64,000 bases of DNA from Sorghum bicolor (lineage: Eukaryota > Streptophyta > Magnoliopsida > Poales > Poaceae), in contig NC_012870.2 of NCBI RefSeq assembly GCF_000003195.3, positions 49,790,396 to 49,854,395 of the forward strand. Reading direction: 5' to 3'. Shown piece by piece: positions 1 to 12,010 of this stretch. A program made the position numbers and the translations under genes. Position 1 is the stretch's first letter, and each line of letters opens with the position of its first letter. The notes under the pieces are model-generated. The model did no database searches and was not told the origin of the DNA. It saw only the letters and a program-made list of their open reading frames with translations.

Positions 1-1429
1 TTGTAGTCCATACACAAGAGACATTGCTAAAGTGGGTTAGGAACATAGCAAGACATCACCCCACAACTCCGCCTTACTAGTCCAATATTCAGGGAGTGGA
101 CTATGTAGGACTCAATGAAGCTGTCACCTTTCCGATCTACCACATGACCCAGAACATAGGGTGCATTTGCAGATAGACTTTGTCTAAGCACCCCGCTTAT
201 ACAACTTCTACCACCCACCCCTGAGCTCAAAGGATGAGTGCTATACAAACATGTGCATAAATACAAAGCTAATCCAACAATACTAAACATATTATCAAAG
301 TAGGCAATGAACATTATAATTCTGAATATATAATTATACCAAGTCATATGAAGTATTCGAATCAAACACAAACTAAAATAAGAACTAGAGGGGAGTTATG
401 AACTAGACAAGAACACGATGAATTAGACGATAAGCTACATGAACTAGAATAAGAACAAGATGAATTAGAAGATCTAATTGATGAACTAGAAGAACAAAGG
501 ATGAACTAGAAAATAAACACAATGAACTAGAAGGTAAATGACTCAAATAGATTAACAATATTGAATACAAGAGAGAAGAACAAGGCTTTACCTAGCCTCC
601 TCATGACTAGATCCTAAATCCGTGCGTTGCTTGACTCCTCTAATTTCTATTCTTATCTAGCTACGCCCTAATTGGTGGAACTCTAAATTGAACTACGAGA
701 TATGATGGACTCATTGGTTAATGATTGATTGATCCCTCCAAGGGGGTTTGCCTCTGCTTATATAATCCAATGGGATGAACCATAGCCCTTGGATCAAACT
801 GACATAGAACAAGGGTCAAGATGCATCATAGAGGTCGGTTGGAAACCATCACGCAAAGGAGAAGGGACTGCCAAGTGGGTATAGGCTAGCGAGCCTAGCT
901 AGTTGGGTTGGCTGGCCCCACTTGGCCGCCACCGGTCTCTCGCTTTGTTCTCGTGTCTTCTGGTGTCTTCTACATCCTTCTAGTGTCCTATTCCTATATG
1001 TTTGCGTAATGAGTCACATTGATGGATTCTTTCCTTTCCCAGCTTTAGAATAAATCCCCAAAAAAGATTATTTTGCAGAGCTATGGAATCTTGTCGGTTT
1101 AGTCCCTGATCTTGTAATGGATGATGGTTCTAGGGTCTTCTAGAGTGTTCCGGGTCGTATCCACAGAGGACTTCTCTCCGGTGCTCCAACTATGGCAAAT
1201 GATATGTCCATTTTCATCGTCTCGATGAGCTCTCCACAATGGTGTACCTCGATTCTTCACTTGAGATACTTTTATATGGTAAAATATTAGATATCCTACA
1301 AGACAAGTGAGATCAACACAACTTGTGGAACTTGTTAGAATAAACCCCTATAACCTTAATTTATAAGTCATTTTTTATCTCTCCAGTGGTTACTTGATGG
1401 TTGAAAATTGGAGTTAATTACCGTCAACA
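1..1429 (-). repeat. Element C: Athila-like LTR, truncated by window edge
   Basis: Right part of an LTR whose left end lies outside the window. It ends in CCGTCAACA at 1429 and is followed by an ACCCCAAGCTT tract, the same LTR-end/polypurine arrangement as elements A and B. A TATA-like TTATATAAT lies at 759-767 and reads on the minus strand, which sets the orientation. The conceptual translation of 27-371 resembles that of the A LTR, showing homology rather than a gene. Family assignment is by similarity to A and B. Confidence 0.75.
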
Positions 1430-3890
1430 AACTACCCCAAGCTTATCCTTTGCTAGTCCCTTAGCAAACAATAGATGGTTGAATAAGATGGATCAGGAGT
1501 TGCTATAATGCTTTCACAACTCAAAAGTACACCAATGTTCAAACAAAAATTATCCTCTGAGTTAGAACAAATTATTTGAACTTCCAACTTACCCATATTA
1601 CCTTTAATCATGGAGCTTATAACATTCACTTGGGTCTTGGGTAGTTCAGAAGTAGAATGATTAAGTCAAGCACTAAGTCTCTAGTTCTTCGATCTAGCTT
1701 CATTCCAGAGTTTTTACATGTTTTCAAAACAAAACTCACAGATTCCTTCATTTGATCCTTTCAAGTCTCTCATTATGTAGTATTTGTGGATTCCTCTCTA
1801 AGGCAGATAAGCATCATACCTTCCCTTTTCTCTCCCTATGACTAAGGCTTATGTGGGCTAAAGGTATTTCAAGGATATAGCGTACTTACCTTGCATATAT
1901 TGCCTAATCAAACCGGGATCCTCGGAGGGGATACCATACTCTTAGATCATGATGTGCATGTGTGTGGACATATATATTTATGGTGGTGGATATATGGTGG
2001 AACAATGGATGTATCATGATGAGGGTGAACACAATGAAAATATTATCTTTATTTGATTGCTCCTCGAGGGTATACTTCTCTCTTGAACTTTGAAAACTTT
2101 GAAGAAAACTTGGGCTAGATACTTTCTCTTCTTCTTTTTTCTTTCCTTTTGTAGAACTAGAACTGGCCTTCCAAGCTTCTTTTGCTGATGAATATCAAGA
2201 GATAATAACAAGGACTGCTGGAGCAGTTTATGGATTGGCGTGAAAACAATGATAAGGTTTGATATTGAGGGAAATATTTTTGGTTGTTCATTCCTTGGGT
2301 AGGAATAAAACATTTTTGGTGGATCTAAATGGAAAGCATGTGGGTGTGTACTTCCAGGGTAGAAGCATCATATTTGGTGGAGTGTACGTGATCTTGATCT
2401 TAGTAGTATGACAAACCTCTCGACAAGGGTCTTTCATGGGTTGATCAAACTCAATACAAAATAAGTAGCCTATGAGCTGGTTTTCCTAGTCTAGCAAACA
2501 TATATATGGTTGTGGTAGGAATTCAACACTCATCATATAGGAACTCATCATATGGTATTTCTAGTATCATGAGGAACAAGATAAATAGAAGCTCAAAACC
2601 TTTTCATATCATACTCATCAATCACCTAGACTTAGATCAAGCTTTTGCAACCCACAGATTTCAAGTTTATGGTAAATCTTTATGTCAAAACAATCATATC
2701 CTAAAACTTGAGAAAATTTAAGGTTGAACACTAGGTACTTGAAAGGCATTACAGCAGAGCAACTATTCATCATTTCCATGTAAATAAACTATCTAAATAT
2801 TCTAGGGCAAGTAAAGCAAACTTGTACACTCTCTTTTTATTACCTAATTATTTATTACCTAGTAGATATAGTAGACTCTCCTTATTTTGTTTTCTAAGTT
2901 ATTTATCTTTTAAATATAAAGCACACATAAGGAAATAGATACTTAGCTAGATATATGGGAGATGCTCTCCCCCAAGCTAGATGTTGACATAGTCGTTTAC
3001 CTTGAATCTTGTAGCATAGATGTTCTCCATCGCTTTGGGTCTCTAGAAGTGATAAAGTGGCGCTTCCCATAGTGGATGAAAACTTTTCGCTAGTCTTCCT
3101 TCTTGTTGAATCTATCTTAATCAAATAAACAACAAAGCTCATGGAACAAATTAAGCATTAGTGGTAAAACCATCTATCTGTTTTAGGATTTTTATAGAAT
3201 TTCATTCAAGCAATTTTCAACAAGATTTCAATATTTTTTTGGATTTTCTATTTTGTATGCAAATGTAGAATTACTTTTGTGCCTCCACAACAATTAACTT
3301 ACTTGCATGGGGCTCTAGTTTTTTTAGATGCAATGCTATGATGCATCAAAACTTTTTTATTTTCTTTTCAATGCAATGGGGTGATATGCTGAATGCTTAT
3401 GAGTGAAATGTAGAACAATAATTATGCTAAAATGAAGATTATGCAGGGAAATAAATATGAGGATAACTACCGATGTAACCTTTTCGGTGAAGGTTCAGAG
3501 ATTTAGATCCATTGAACCGGACCATTCGGCTCAATCAAGTACTTGTGGGTGCGTCTGAGGAGGTAGAGTCCTCCCTGATTTTTCCTCTTCTATTTGTTCC
3601 TGAGTATCTGGTTAGTTGGGAGATAGCGATTCATTATTGTTCGTGATATGATTGAGTCAAGTATTGAAGCTTATCACATATCCTACCCCAATGCCAAGAA
3701 AAGTTAGTGAAGTCCAAATCTGCTACAACATGTAGTGTCATATTCAAATTGTGATAATTTATTGGATTATTTGATGGCTTGCAAATATTTGAGATAAAAG
3801 CTTGCTAATGGATGGTCATGAGCAAACCAAGGTATATCTTTGAATCTTATTCATTTGGGTACATATGAGTTGATTGAATTGGATATATAT
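1430..3890 (-). mobile_element. Element C: internal 3' noncoding remnant
   Basis: No gene is supported here. The stretch aligns by eye with the interiors of A and B. It has an LTR-proximal polypurine tract (1430-1443), a second copy of the tract (2965-2978), and near 3471-3560 a segment matching the 3' edge of the A and B protease regions. Element C is then cut by the H LTR at 3891, so its gag end is not visible. Short open frames here are chance. Confidence 0.6.
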
Positions 3891-4235
3891 TGTCACACCT
3901 GGTTTAAAAGAACAAAACCAGTCTAGCCATATGTGTGTCTAGGAAGTCCACACATACAACAACAAAAGCAATAGTATCAGAAACAATGTTATATAGCGGA
4001 AATATATTTAAAATTAACACTTACATCAGAGTATTGCGGAACGGTAACTAATCTTCAGGCTTAATCTTCACAAGGACGGTTGACTGGGGGTTGCGTATGC
4101 CAAGCACTTCTAACAGTTTCCTTAGAACGTTCTTCGTGGCTCCATCACTCTTCTGATCAACTCTTACTAGTAAACTGGAGTAGTGGGAAATAGCAAGAGT
4201 GAGCCCATGTCATACTCAACAAGTATAACTAGGGG

Positions 4236-4240
4236 TTCAT
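4236..4240. repeat. Target-site duplication of element A, left copy
   Basis: TTCAT precedes the A LTR here and follows it at 13519-13523. The homologous F LTR (near 16836-16856) shows the uninterrupted target containing a single TTCAT, which serves as an empty-site reference. Confidence 0.92.
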
Positions 4241-5748
4241 TGTTGACACTAGCTAACACAACTTAGATACTAGGTTGTCATCCCCAGGATGGTGCCAGAG
4301 TGTACAAAGGTATTTATAAATGTAAAGGCTCTCTAGAAAATAATCTATTCTATCCGCAAGCGCACAGATAAAACACCTCATTGTAGCATTTCACCAGGAT
4401 AAGTATTCCAGGTATCGTTATTTATAATTTTGCTCAAGGGATCTAAGGAGATTAAATTAAGGGCAAAATTTATCAAGGCATAGACTAGAGATAAACTTGC
4501 AAGAACATGATTACTAATGAGAAACTCGTCACACGGTCACTTATTTTAGCAGGGGGTAAACCATAAAGATAATGATAATGAATTATAAGTTCAAGGGATA
4601 AATAACACAGCGATTAGAAAATAGACTACTCCTCATATATATAGGTGATGTCGGATTAGCTAGAGAATGGATTCTAAGTTATCTACTAACTACTAAGTCA
4701 TAATCTACTCTAGTTATCTACAAGATCATATATAGCATAAAAGACTCTTCATTCATGTATAAGGAACATTGATAAAGTAAATCAGAGCATCGCATGACTT
4801 ACTCCACAATACCGGTTCTGCCTGTCCTATCAACAGAGGGTGGACCATATAAGAATCAATGAAGCTGTCACTATCGCGAACTACCACACGACCCGGCCAA
4901 TAGGATACATTTGTAGATAAATAACATCTAAGCACCACGCTCACATGTGATCTATCACCTAACTCCCTCGCGTCAAGAGCTAAGCGCTTTGCAAACTTAT
5001 ACATAAACTCATTATCAATTAGAACTATATCAAATATAGAACTAGAGCAAACTAAGAACATAATAATTAGAGACATAATGCAATTAGAACAAAGAATTAG
5101 AGAAAGATATGAATAATACCAATCCTTATTACCGAAGATCCGAATCCAGAGCGTAGTGCTCTACTTCTCTAATTGCTATCTAATCAAACCTCTAAACTTC
5201 AAGGATTAGGGAGTAGCTATTTCTAATTCTCTGTGGGAGAGAAGCTCTAAACCCTAACTTTGATGGCTACCTCTGCATAATGATTTCTTCTCTTCTCCTC
5301 CAGGGGCCAGGGGGTCTGGTTTTATAGTCCCCTCAAGTGAACGTGAGCCATTGGATCAAACCGACATAGATTGTATGGTTTAGATTGATCCTTTAGGTCG
5401 GTGGAGTTTAGCCCCGAAGCAGAGTCCTGATTGGACTCCTGGCCTGGGCGGGCGCCCAAGGGGGGTGGTCGGGCGCCCTGCCCCCGAGCCCGATTCCCTT
5501 CTCGTTCGTTCCCGTGGCTTCTAGACTCTTCTAGATTGAAGAAAATTGCGCGGCACGTAATTATCTTGTTGTAAACATGACATGTGGGCCTTCTCTCCAT
5601 ATTCTCTGATAACCCCCTGCAGAAATAGATAAACACCAAAGCTCGTGGAATTCTGTCAGATAAAACCCTAATTCTAGATGTTTGTCTCATATAGATCCTT
5701 TTCCATGTTTATTTGATTATTAATTTTAGTACTTAAGGACCGTCAACA
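4241..5748 (-). repeat. Element A LTR, left copy (3' LTR in sense)
   Basis: 1,508 bp, TG...CA termini. It contains a minus-strand TATA box (GGACTATAAAACC, 5318-5330). About 118 bp upstream of it in the sense direction are two GC boxes (5446-5457 and 5467-5478), the second mutated at one base relative to the right LTR. Confidence 0.93.
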
Positions 5749-5763
5749 AACTCCCCCAAGCTT
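5749..5763 (-). other. Element A polypurine tract
   Basis: Reads AAGCTTGGGGGAGTT on the minus strand, directly abutting the LTR start TGTTGACGG. It is the plus-strand primer site expected at this place in an LTR retrotransposon, and the same sequence adjoins the B LTR. Confidence 0.9.
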
Positions 5764-7244
5764 ACCCTTTGCTCGTCCCTGAGCAACTAGCTAAACTCAG
5801 ACGGATCAGGAGTTGCTTCGATGTTTTCTTTCCTGACAGGCACACATGCTTTTACATAAAATTCTTCCAGATTAGAGTGAAGTGTTATGGAGTTTAGTAC
5901 CTGCACTTAAATCTTAAGTGATCGAAAGACAAAATAATTAAGTCAAGCACTATTCCTCCTGTCTATACTTCACCTTTGTTCCAGAGTTTTTCATAAGTTT
6001 TCAAAATAAAACTCAGAGTTCCCAGCAATGATTCTCTCAAGTCTCTCTATATGTGGTATTTGTGGATCCTTACCAAAATGTCACTTACCTATAGCTAATG
6101 GAATATTTAAGTGGAGCTCATAGGAGTGAAAAACAGCTCATACATATGTTGTCTAATTGTGCCATGGATCCAAAGGAACTCAGCATATAATTAAATCAAG
6201 ATGTGCATGTGTGATGGAGTAAATGATAGTGATGATAAAAATGTATAAGTAATAATAAAACTTGGTTCTCATTGCTCCTCATATTGCTATCTCTCCTCTT
6301 CTTTGATCTTTGCTTTGAGAGAACATGGGCTATCTCTCTCTTTTTTCAGGTGGGTAGTAGATACCCCTAATTCTACTGTCGGACACTTGTCCATTTTTTC
6401 CGCTCAAGTGGGCATTTTTGTACCCCTAATTCTACTTCGGACACATGTCCATTTTTACCTCTCGTCTCACTCTTTTTCGTTCTTTTTCGAGGTTCCGGGC
6501 ACTTGCCCCTTTTTATTTCCTCGCGTATTTTTGCATAACCCATGCCTCTTCTGCATTGAATCTTTTTAGAGAGAGAGAGAATAACAATATTTGGGACAGT
6601 GAGTGATAATATTTTTAGCAATTTTAATGAATGGTGATGGATGGTGTAGTAGATGTGTGCAAGTGAATATCTTAATTTAACCACATGAAAAGCTCCTAAG
6701 GGTCTACACAGCTCGATCAAACTCAATGTAAATATAGTAAAAGATGTTATAGCAAGTATGGCTATGGTAGGTAGTTTGTTATGCTAGGAACTCATCATGT
6801 GATTTGTAAGTTTTCAAAATAAATCTCCAGAACTTAGTGTAGTAGGAACAAGATAAACAGTAGCTCAACTTTATATTATGCCTTTCTCTTACCTAGACTT
6901 TAGTTTTATGCTTCCCAAAGATAGTAATTTTAGTTTTAGTAATTTCTGGAAGAACTCTAATATAAAAGCTAGGTACTTGAAAGTAAGCAAACAGAGCAAC
7001 TGTTCATTATTTCCATCATGCATCTTTTTGATCTTTTTTCTGGATATTTGCACTTAACAGATAAAATAAAGCACACTTATCTACACACTCTTTTTATTTT
7101 GTTTTCATGTTTATAAAATGCAGTAAATTAAAGCAAGAAAATATTTATTTGGTTTTCTAAGTTTTTTCCTTTTTAGATAAAAAACTAAAATAAAAAAGAA
7201 TAAATAAGAAGGGCAAATAAAAACTTACTTGATAAATTGGGAGG
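5764..7244 (-). other. Element A 3' noncoding region between two polypurine tracts
   Basis: About 1.48 kb without a supported gene, lying between the LTR-adjacent tract and a second tract copy at 7245-7258. It shares blocks with the equivalent regions of B (26853-28537) and C (1444-2964), for example the segment around 6350-6440 that contains GGACACTTGTCC. No function is visible. Confidence 0.6.
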
Positions 7245-7258
7245 AACTCCCCCAAGCT
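7245..7258 (-). other. Internal polypurine-tract-like copy in element A
   Basis: AACTCCCCCAAGCT on the plus strand (AGCTTGGGGGAGTT in sense), identical to the core of the LTR-proximal tract. It lies just beyond the end of the ORF1-like gene. B and C have the equivalent copy in the same relative position. Confidence 0.6.
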
Positions 7259-7275
7259 GGATGTTGCTGTCGGTC

Positions 7276-8859
7276 TTACCCGATATTCCAGAACCACATC
7301 ATGGTTGTGATGTTGTTGTTCATTGTTGTTGTATCTTGTCTCAGCTCTTCTACTGCAGCGGCATGGTCCTGGTTCCATTTTTGTTGCTCTTCCAGGAGTC
7401 TTCCATGTTCTGCTTGCGTGTTCTGGATGTCGAGGAGGGTGTTGTCGGTACGAGTGAAGAAAGCACCGGCCTCTTGATAGTAGTCATTCATGAAAGCGTA
7501 GGAGGCGTCGGAGTATCGTCCTGCATCAAATTGGGGCAGAGGTCTGGATCCTGAAGCTAGAAATGGATCAGTGGAGTACCTGTCCGTATGAAAAGGCAGG
7601 TTTGTCCACTGGTGATCTTGGCTCTCCGGCCATGTCTCCTCTGTTGGCTGTTGTGGTTGCGCATGTCGAACCCATGGGTCTCGAAGGACTCGGGGGTTGT
7701 AATCGCAATAATACAGGTGCGCTGCTTCTTCTAGTCTGGGATCAGCTCCATACCAGGTGCGTTCTCGATGGGTGGTCATCCTTTCAGATGCCACTCGCTG
7801 TGGAGCTCTCTGGTTCACTGGTGTTGCTGTAATCTCAATCAAAAGATTTTGAACAACGTAGAGGCCAAGGTTCGGGTTAGGTAACCGAATCTTTCCTTTA
7901 TCATCATATAGCATATACATTATGTTCCCCTCTTTCTTTAACATCCGAGCTTGTCTAAATGTGTCATAGCCATGGTAAATTCTTAATTACTCTATGAAAT
8001 CCAACGATGAGTTTTCTAGTAAGTGAAGATTAAAGGCTAGACGAGTGATAAGTGAAGTACATCCTACTGGTCCCTGAAGACTAGGTATACTAAGCCAATG
8101 TGAAACTAAAAGTGTAACAGGTGAAGTGGGTACTTTATTAATAGCAGCATATAAAAGTTGTAAATCTCCTACTCTTACTTTCCTAATATCATCACGATAG
8201 AAAAGATTGTACCCAAGTAATTTGTGGAACATCCTAAGAGTGGGGTGTTCCATGTCACCGGTTCGGGCTTGACTATAAAAATTATCTCTAGATATTTCTC
8301 TCCAAAACTAGTGTCTCTCAAAGTTAGGTAGGTCGGAGTCAATGTTCAGGATGCATCTTGAAGAGAAATCAAGATGGTCGCTCAGTTCTCTCCAAGACAA
8401 CATAATTTCCTGTTTGAACATCCGAAAAACAATTCCCCCCTCATAGTATTGTAAGGTGCAAAGAAATTCGAGGGTGAGAAGACGAGAACCCAGCTCAGTT
8501 ATATTCCAAAAATTCGTCCAACCTATCATCTGGAAAATTAAGTCAAATTCAGTGTCCATACCTGTTTCTTGTAGTAGGATTGGATCGAGAGTAGGGGTGT
8601 GAATGAAATCTTTGTTCTTCAATTGCTGATAGACTTCCTTCTCTCTTCGGGTCTTCAGTCCAAGGTCTCCTATCTTGAGAAGGACCTTAACTTGCTGACC
8701 TGATGAAGATGATGGAGCTTGTGTGGGTGTCGGGTCGACGCTCATCTCTGATGGGTGTGAAGAGTGTCGAGATGAACTCCTTGTACCAATGTTCTTGAGA
8801 GCCTTCCCTGCATTCTTCACCTTCTTAAACATCCTGTAAACAAAAGTTGGCAAAAACAC
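7276..8859 (-). pseudogene. ATHILA ORF1-like accessory gene of element A (two nonsense codons)
   Basis: Three open segments (8859-8308, 8253-7987, 7944-7276) lie in one reading frame and form a single reading frame of about 527 codons broken by a TAG near 8308 and a TAA near 7987. The stretch at roughly residues 70-180 resembles the Arabidopsis retrotransposon ORF-1 (ATHILA ORF1) family: a charged REKEVYQQL start, then an IGWTNFW motif and an LTLEFLCTL motif. The C-terminal third is Gln/Glu-rich and probably coiled. The family has no established biochemical function. The gene is in sense orientation after gag-protease, where pol would normally be, with a promoter-like segment upstream (9161-9224). 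Both stops could arise by C-to-T change from Gln codons. Confidence 0.7.
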
Positions 8860-9160
8860 AACTAGTGGAAAATGTGAGAGAAAATGTTAGTGGTCAGCTG
8901 TCCGGAATGTTAGTAGTCCAGGGGTTAGTCGTTCAAGATAAGTTTCTATTTTGGCAGAACCTCCCCCTAAACAACTTTTACTTCCGCTTAGACAGCGGGA
9001 TCACTACTTGCTAGGTGATACTCACTCTCTATCAACTTCTTTCCCACTCTTCTCTTTCTCTCTACTCTCTTCTCTCTTCACTACAAGAGCTCTTTCAGGA
9101 AACTGATACTTGTGTGGTTTTCTGGAGTGCTTGTGTGGAGAGGATGGAGGTAGAAGGTGG

Positions 9161-9224
9161 CTATTTATAAGAGGAAGAGGAAGAGGGAGCAGGGCGGGCG
9201 CCCTTGGTAGGTGGGCGGGCGCCC
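9161..9224 (-). promoter_or_regulatory. Internal promoter of the ORF1-like gene in element A
   Basis: On the minus strand, TTATAAATAG (9161-9170) lies about 300 bp upstream of the ORF1-like start at 8859. Just upstream of it are two perfect GC boxes, GGGCGGGCGCCC at 9192-9203 and 9213-9224, spaced 21 bp start to start. The LTRs of A and B carry the same pair at the same spacing upstream of their own TATA box. Promoter activity is inferred. Confidence 0.6.
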
Positions 9225-9693
9225 ACTTGTGATGCCCATCCTGGGTGTGCCTCCTCCACTTGCTTCCTTGCTTTGATCTCACGCAGAATAATATTGTGTT
9301 GGTGGTGGTTGGACGGTGGAAAGATATCAGGTAAGTGGAAACATATTGGTGGATGAAATTATGTGATGGGATGTATGTGAGGTGAAGTGTATGACATGTG
9401 GGACCCAAGAAGTGTGGGTCATGCTTCTAGAAGGTTAATATAATTAAATATAATGCAGGAAAATCTATGAGAATTGAAACTTAATTAAAAAGATAATGGA
9501 AAATATTTTTGTGCCTCCACAATAATTAATAAATATGGGTTGTTACACACCATGAATATTATTTATATGGGGCTTTTGATTATTATACTAATGCTATGAA
9601 CATATATGACTAATGCAAGAATTTAAACATGAGAAAATTAATAATGCGGATAAATACCAATTTACCTCCCGGTGAGGGTTTGGGATTTTTAGG

Positions 9694-9704
9694 TCCCCCA
9701 AGCT
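9694..9704 (-). other. Third polypurine-tract-like copy in element A
   Basis: TCCCCCAAGCT on the plus strand, just past the end of the protease frame. It is the third occurrence of the AGCTTGGGGGA core in element A, after 5749 and 7245. Confidence 0.45.
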
Positions 9705-9719
9705 GGACCTGCAAATCTT

Positions 9720-10538
9720 TTAATCTTCTGAGTTACCTTCCTCCGGAGATGGTGTCTCCAGTGGTTCTTCATGAACTTCCTTCACTATAGAGTCTCTCTC
9801 TGGTCTGGGTTTGAATGTGAAGTGTTCTTCTTTTCCATTTATGTTGAACTTGATTTCTCCTTTTCCGACATCGATGTGGGCATTGGCAGTGCTCAGAAAT
9901 GGCCTTCCAAGGATGATGGACACTTTTGAGTCAGGACTCATGTCCAGTACTACGAAGTCTACTGGCACCAGGAAATCTCTGATCTTGACTGGAATGTTCT
10001 CGGCGATGCCCAACGGGTGTCGAACCGATTGATCCGCTAGTTGTAGACACATTGATGTTGGTTCTAGGGTCGCATACTCAAGCTTTTTGTAGACTGATGC
10101 TGGCATCACATTGACACTTGCTTCGAGATCACAAAGTGCATTGTTGAAGTGTTGGTTTCCGATCGAGCAGTCAATAGTGGGGCATCCTGGATCTTCCTTC
10201 TTCCTTGGTGGCTTGTTGAGGATGGCCGCACTACATTCTTCTGTCAGCTTGATAACCTCAGTGGTGGGCAGTGGTCTCTTCTTGTTAAGAATATCTCTGA
10301 TGTACTTTGCATATGTAGGTACCTGTATGGCATCGAGCAGAGGTATGTTGACGTATAATTTCTGAATTACCTCTACAAACTTACCAAACAGCTCATCCGA
10401 CTGCAGTCCTCTGTTTCTCTTGGGAAATGGCAAATAGTTGGTGTCGTAAAAATCTTTCCTCATTTCTCCAGTTTTTGGTGGTTGTAGCAGATCTTCTGCT
10501 TCAACTAGGCTTTCTTCTTCTATCACTGCTGGTTGCAC
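9720..10538 (-). pseudogene. Element A aspartic protease (retropepsin-like), catalytic motif damaged
   Basis: About 272 codons in frame with the upstream gag. The retropepsin-like domain occupies roughly residues 115-255. It contains a CPTIDCSIG lead-in, an active-site region reading CDLEASVNVMP, a hydrophobic LQLADQS strand and a distal IILGRPFLST motif. In this family the active site is D-L/T/F-G; here the Gly is Glu (codon 10122-10124, explicable as GGA to GAA), which should abolish activity. The family matures Gag-Pol as a homodimer. The frame stops at 9720 with no RT following. Confidence 0.82.
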
Positions 10539-10553
10539 TGGTGCTGAGGTTCT

Positions 10554-11675
10554 TTATTTCTCTTTTGGGTATGGGGGATCTCTGGTAGCTTTGCCTCCTC
10601 TAGTAGTTATATTCTTTACCTGCTCAAGGTTAGTAGCAACAGGCAGTGCAGCAGCTATCTTTATTAATTTAAGCTCTACCCTTTTATTAAGAGTGTTTTG
10701 CTCATCAAAGGCAGTTAGTAGAAAATCCATTTTATTGTGTATATCTTTTAGGCATGATTCATTTGTATCTAGCCTTTGTTTAACTTCATCATTAATTTTG
10801 GTTTGTTGAGCAATTATCTCTTTTAATGAAAGTTGCTTGAAATTATTACCTGAGTTCATACCTTTGCTATTGGGTTGACTCGAAGTTGGTTGATATTTGT
10901 ATGCTGTCTCAATGGCCCTTTGATCTTCTTTAAACTTGGCCCTCTGGTCAATCCAATGGAGCAAATTTTCCATCTTAGTTGATAATGCATTTACTTCTTC
11001 TGGTATTTCTTCAATTTGATGACATTGTTGAGCTTTATCTTGGAACCAGCTTTGGTTTTCTGCTATCTTATCCAAAAGTATTTCTGCTTTTCCAGTTGTA
11101 AGCTCCAAGAATGATCCTTTAGCAGATGAATCTAGGCACTCACGAGCCTTCTGGGTTAATCCATGGTAGAAGGTCTGCATAAGTAACCATGTGGCCATTC
11201 CATGGTGAGGACAATCTGATATGTATCCTTGAAAACGCTCCCATGCTTCAGAAATGGCTTCTGTCTTCTGTTGTTGGAAACTGACAATATTTCCTCTTAA
11301 GGTAGTTGTTTTGCCTATAGGGAAAAACTTTGATAGAAAGGCATCTGACAAGTTCGTCCAGTTGTTGATGTTATCTTGATGAGTGTAGAACCACTTCCTC
11401 GCTTTTCCTTCTAGTGAGAATGGAAAAAGGCGAAGTAGTATGACGTCTTTGTCAACTCCGTTGATGTGGATTGTGCTTACAATCTCTAAGAAATTCTGCA
11501 AGTGTGCACTAGCATCTTCATGTGCCTTTCCACTGAATTGTGTAGCTTGTACCAAATTGATGAGGCTTGACTTGAGCTCAAACTCAGGTATTCCTTCTTC
11601 TACTGCAAATCTTGGACCAGTTAGAATGTTCTCAAGGCTTGGAGCAGAGAATTCTTGTAGGGTCTTTTGTGCCAT
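10554..11675 (-). pseudogene. gag: Element A Gag
   Basis: 373 codons from an ATG in MAQKTLQEFSAP to a TAA at 10554. The retrotransposon Gag domain spans about residues 50-170, with LFPFSLEGKARKWF, FFPIGKTTTLRG and AWERFQGYI motifs typical of Athila-type capsid proteins. The C-terminal half is helical and Gln/Lys-rich. Unlike the B Gag, no CCHC zinc knuckle is visible. Only five codons separate the TAA from the protease start, in the same frame, so the two were probably one Gag-Pro polyprotein. The stop could be a mutation (CAA to TAA) or a readthrough signal; mutation seems likelier because B is open at the equivalent place. Confidence 0.82.
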
Positions 11676-11984
11676 AGCTTCAGCAATTGGTAGCTAGCTT
11701 CTTCTTCTCTTGATTGCTTTCGTTCTGATGATGAAGAGTTGAATGTACCCAAAGTCAATCCTGATATACCCTGTATAAAAATATAAACATAGAAAAACAA
11801 CAGGGTGAACCTGCCAAAGCAGAGGTGCCTTGTTATGATTTCTCACTTAGTAGCTGCTTTTATACAATTATTTCTCTATAGTCTAGTCTAATATTTTATA
11901 TGAATAACCATGACTGATTTTCTGGATTTCCTTACCGTTCCTAAGTATTACCCTTTTGTTCCGTTTATGACTTTCTTATGAGAT
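11676..11984 (-). other. Element A 5' leader
   Basis: About 310 bp between primer site and gag start in sense. No gene or clear motif is seen. It would hold packaging and dimerisation signals in a functional element. Confidence 0.5.
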
Positions 11985-12002
11985 TCCCCAGCAACGGCGC
12001 CA
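11985..12002 (-). other. Element A primer binding site (tRNA-Asp type)
   Basis: Sense reading TGGCGCCGTTGCTGGGGA, complementary to the 3' end of plant tRNA-Asp with one mismatch (perfect in element B). It lies 8 bp inside the sense 5' LTR, fixing the transcription direction as minus. Confidence 0.88.
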
Positions 12003-12010
12003 GAAATGCT

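Noticed and set aside
4753..5690. Minus-strand frames of 107 and 122 codons
   Set aside because: LTR sequence; the same frames recur in the right A LTR, and similar ones in the C and B LTRs, without protein conservation.
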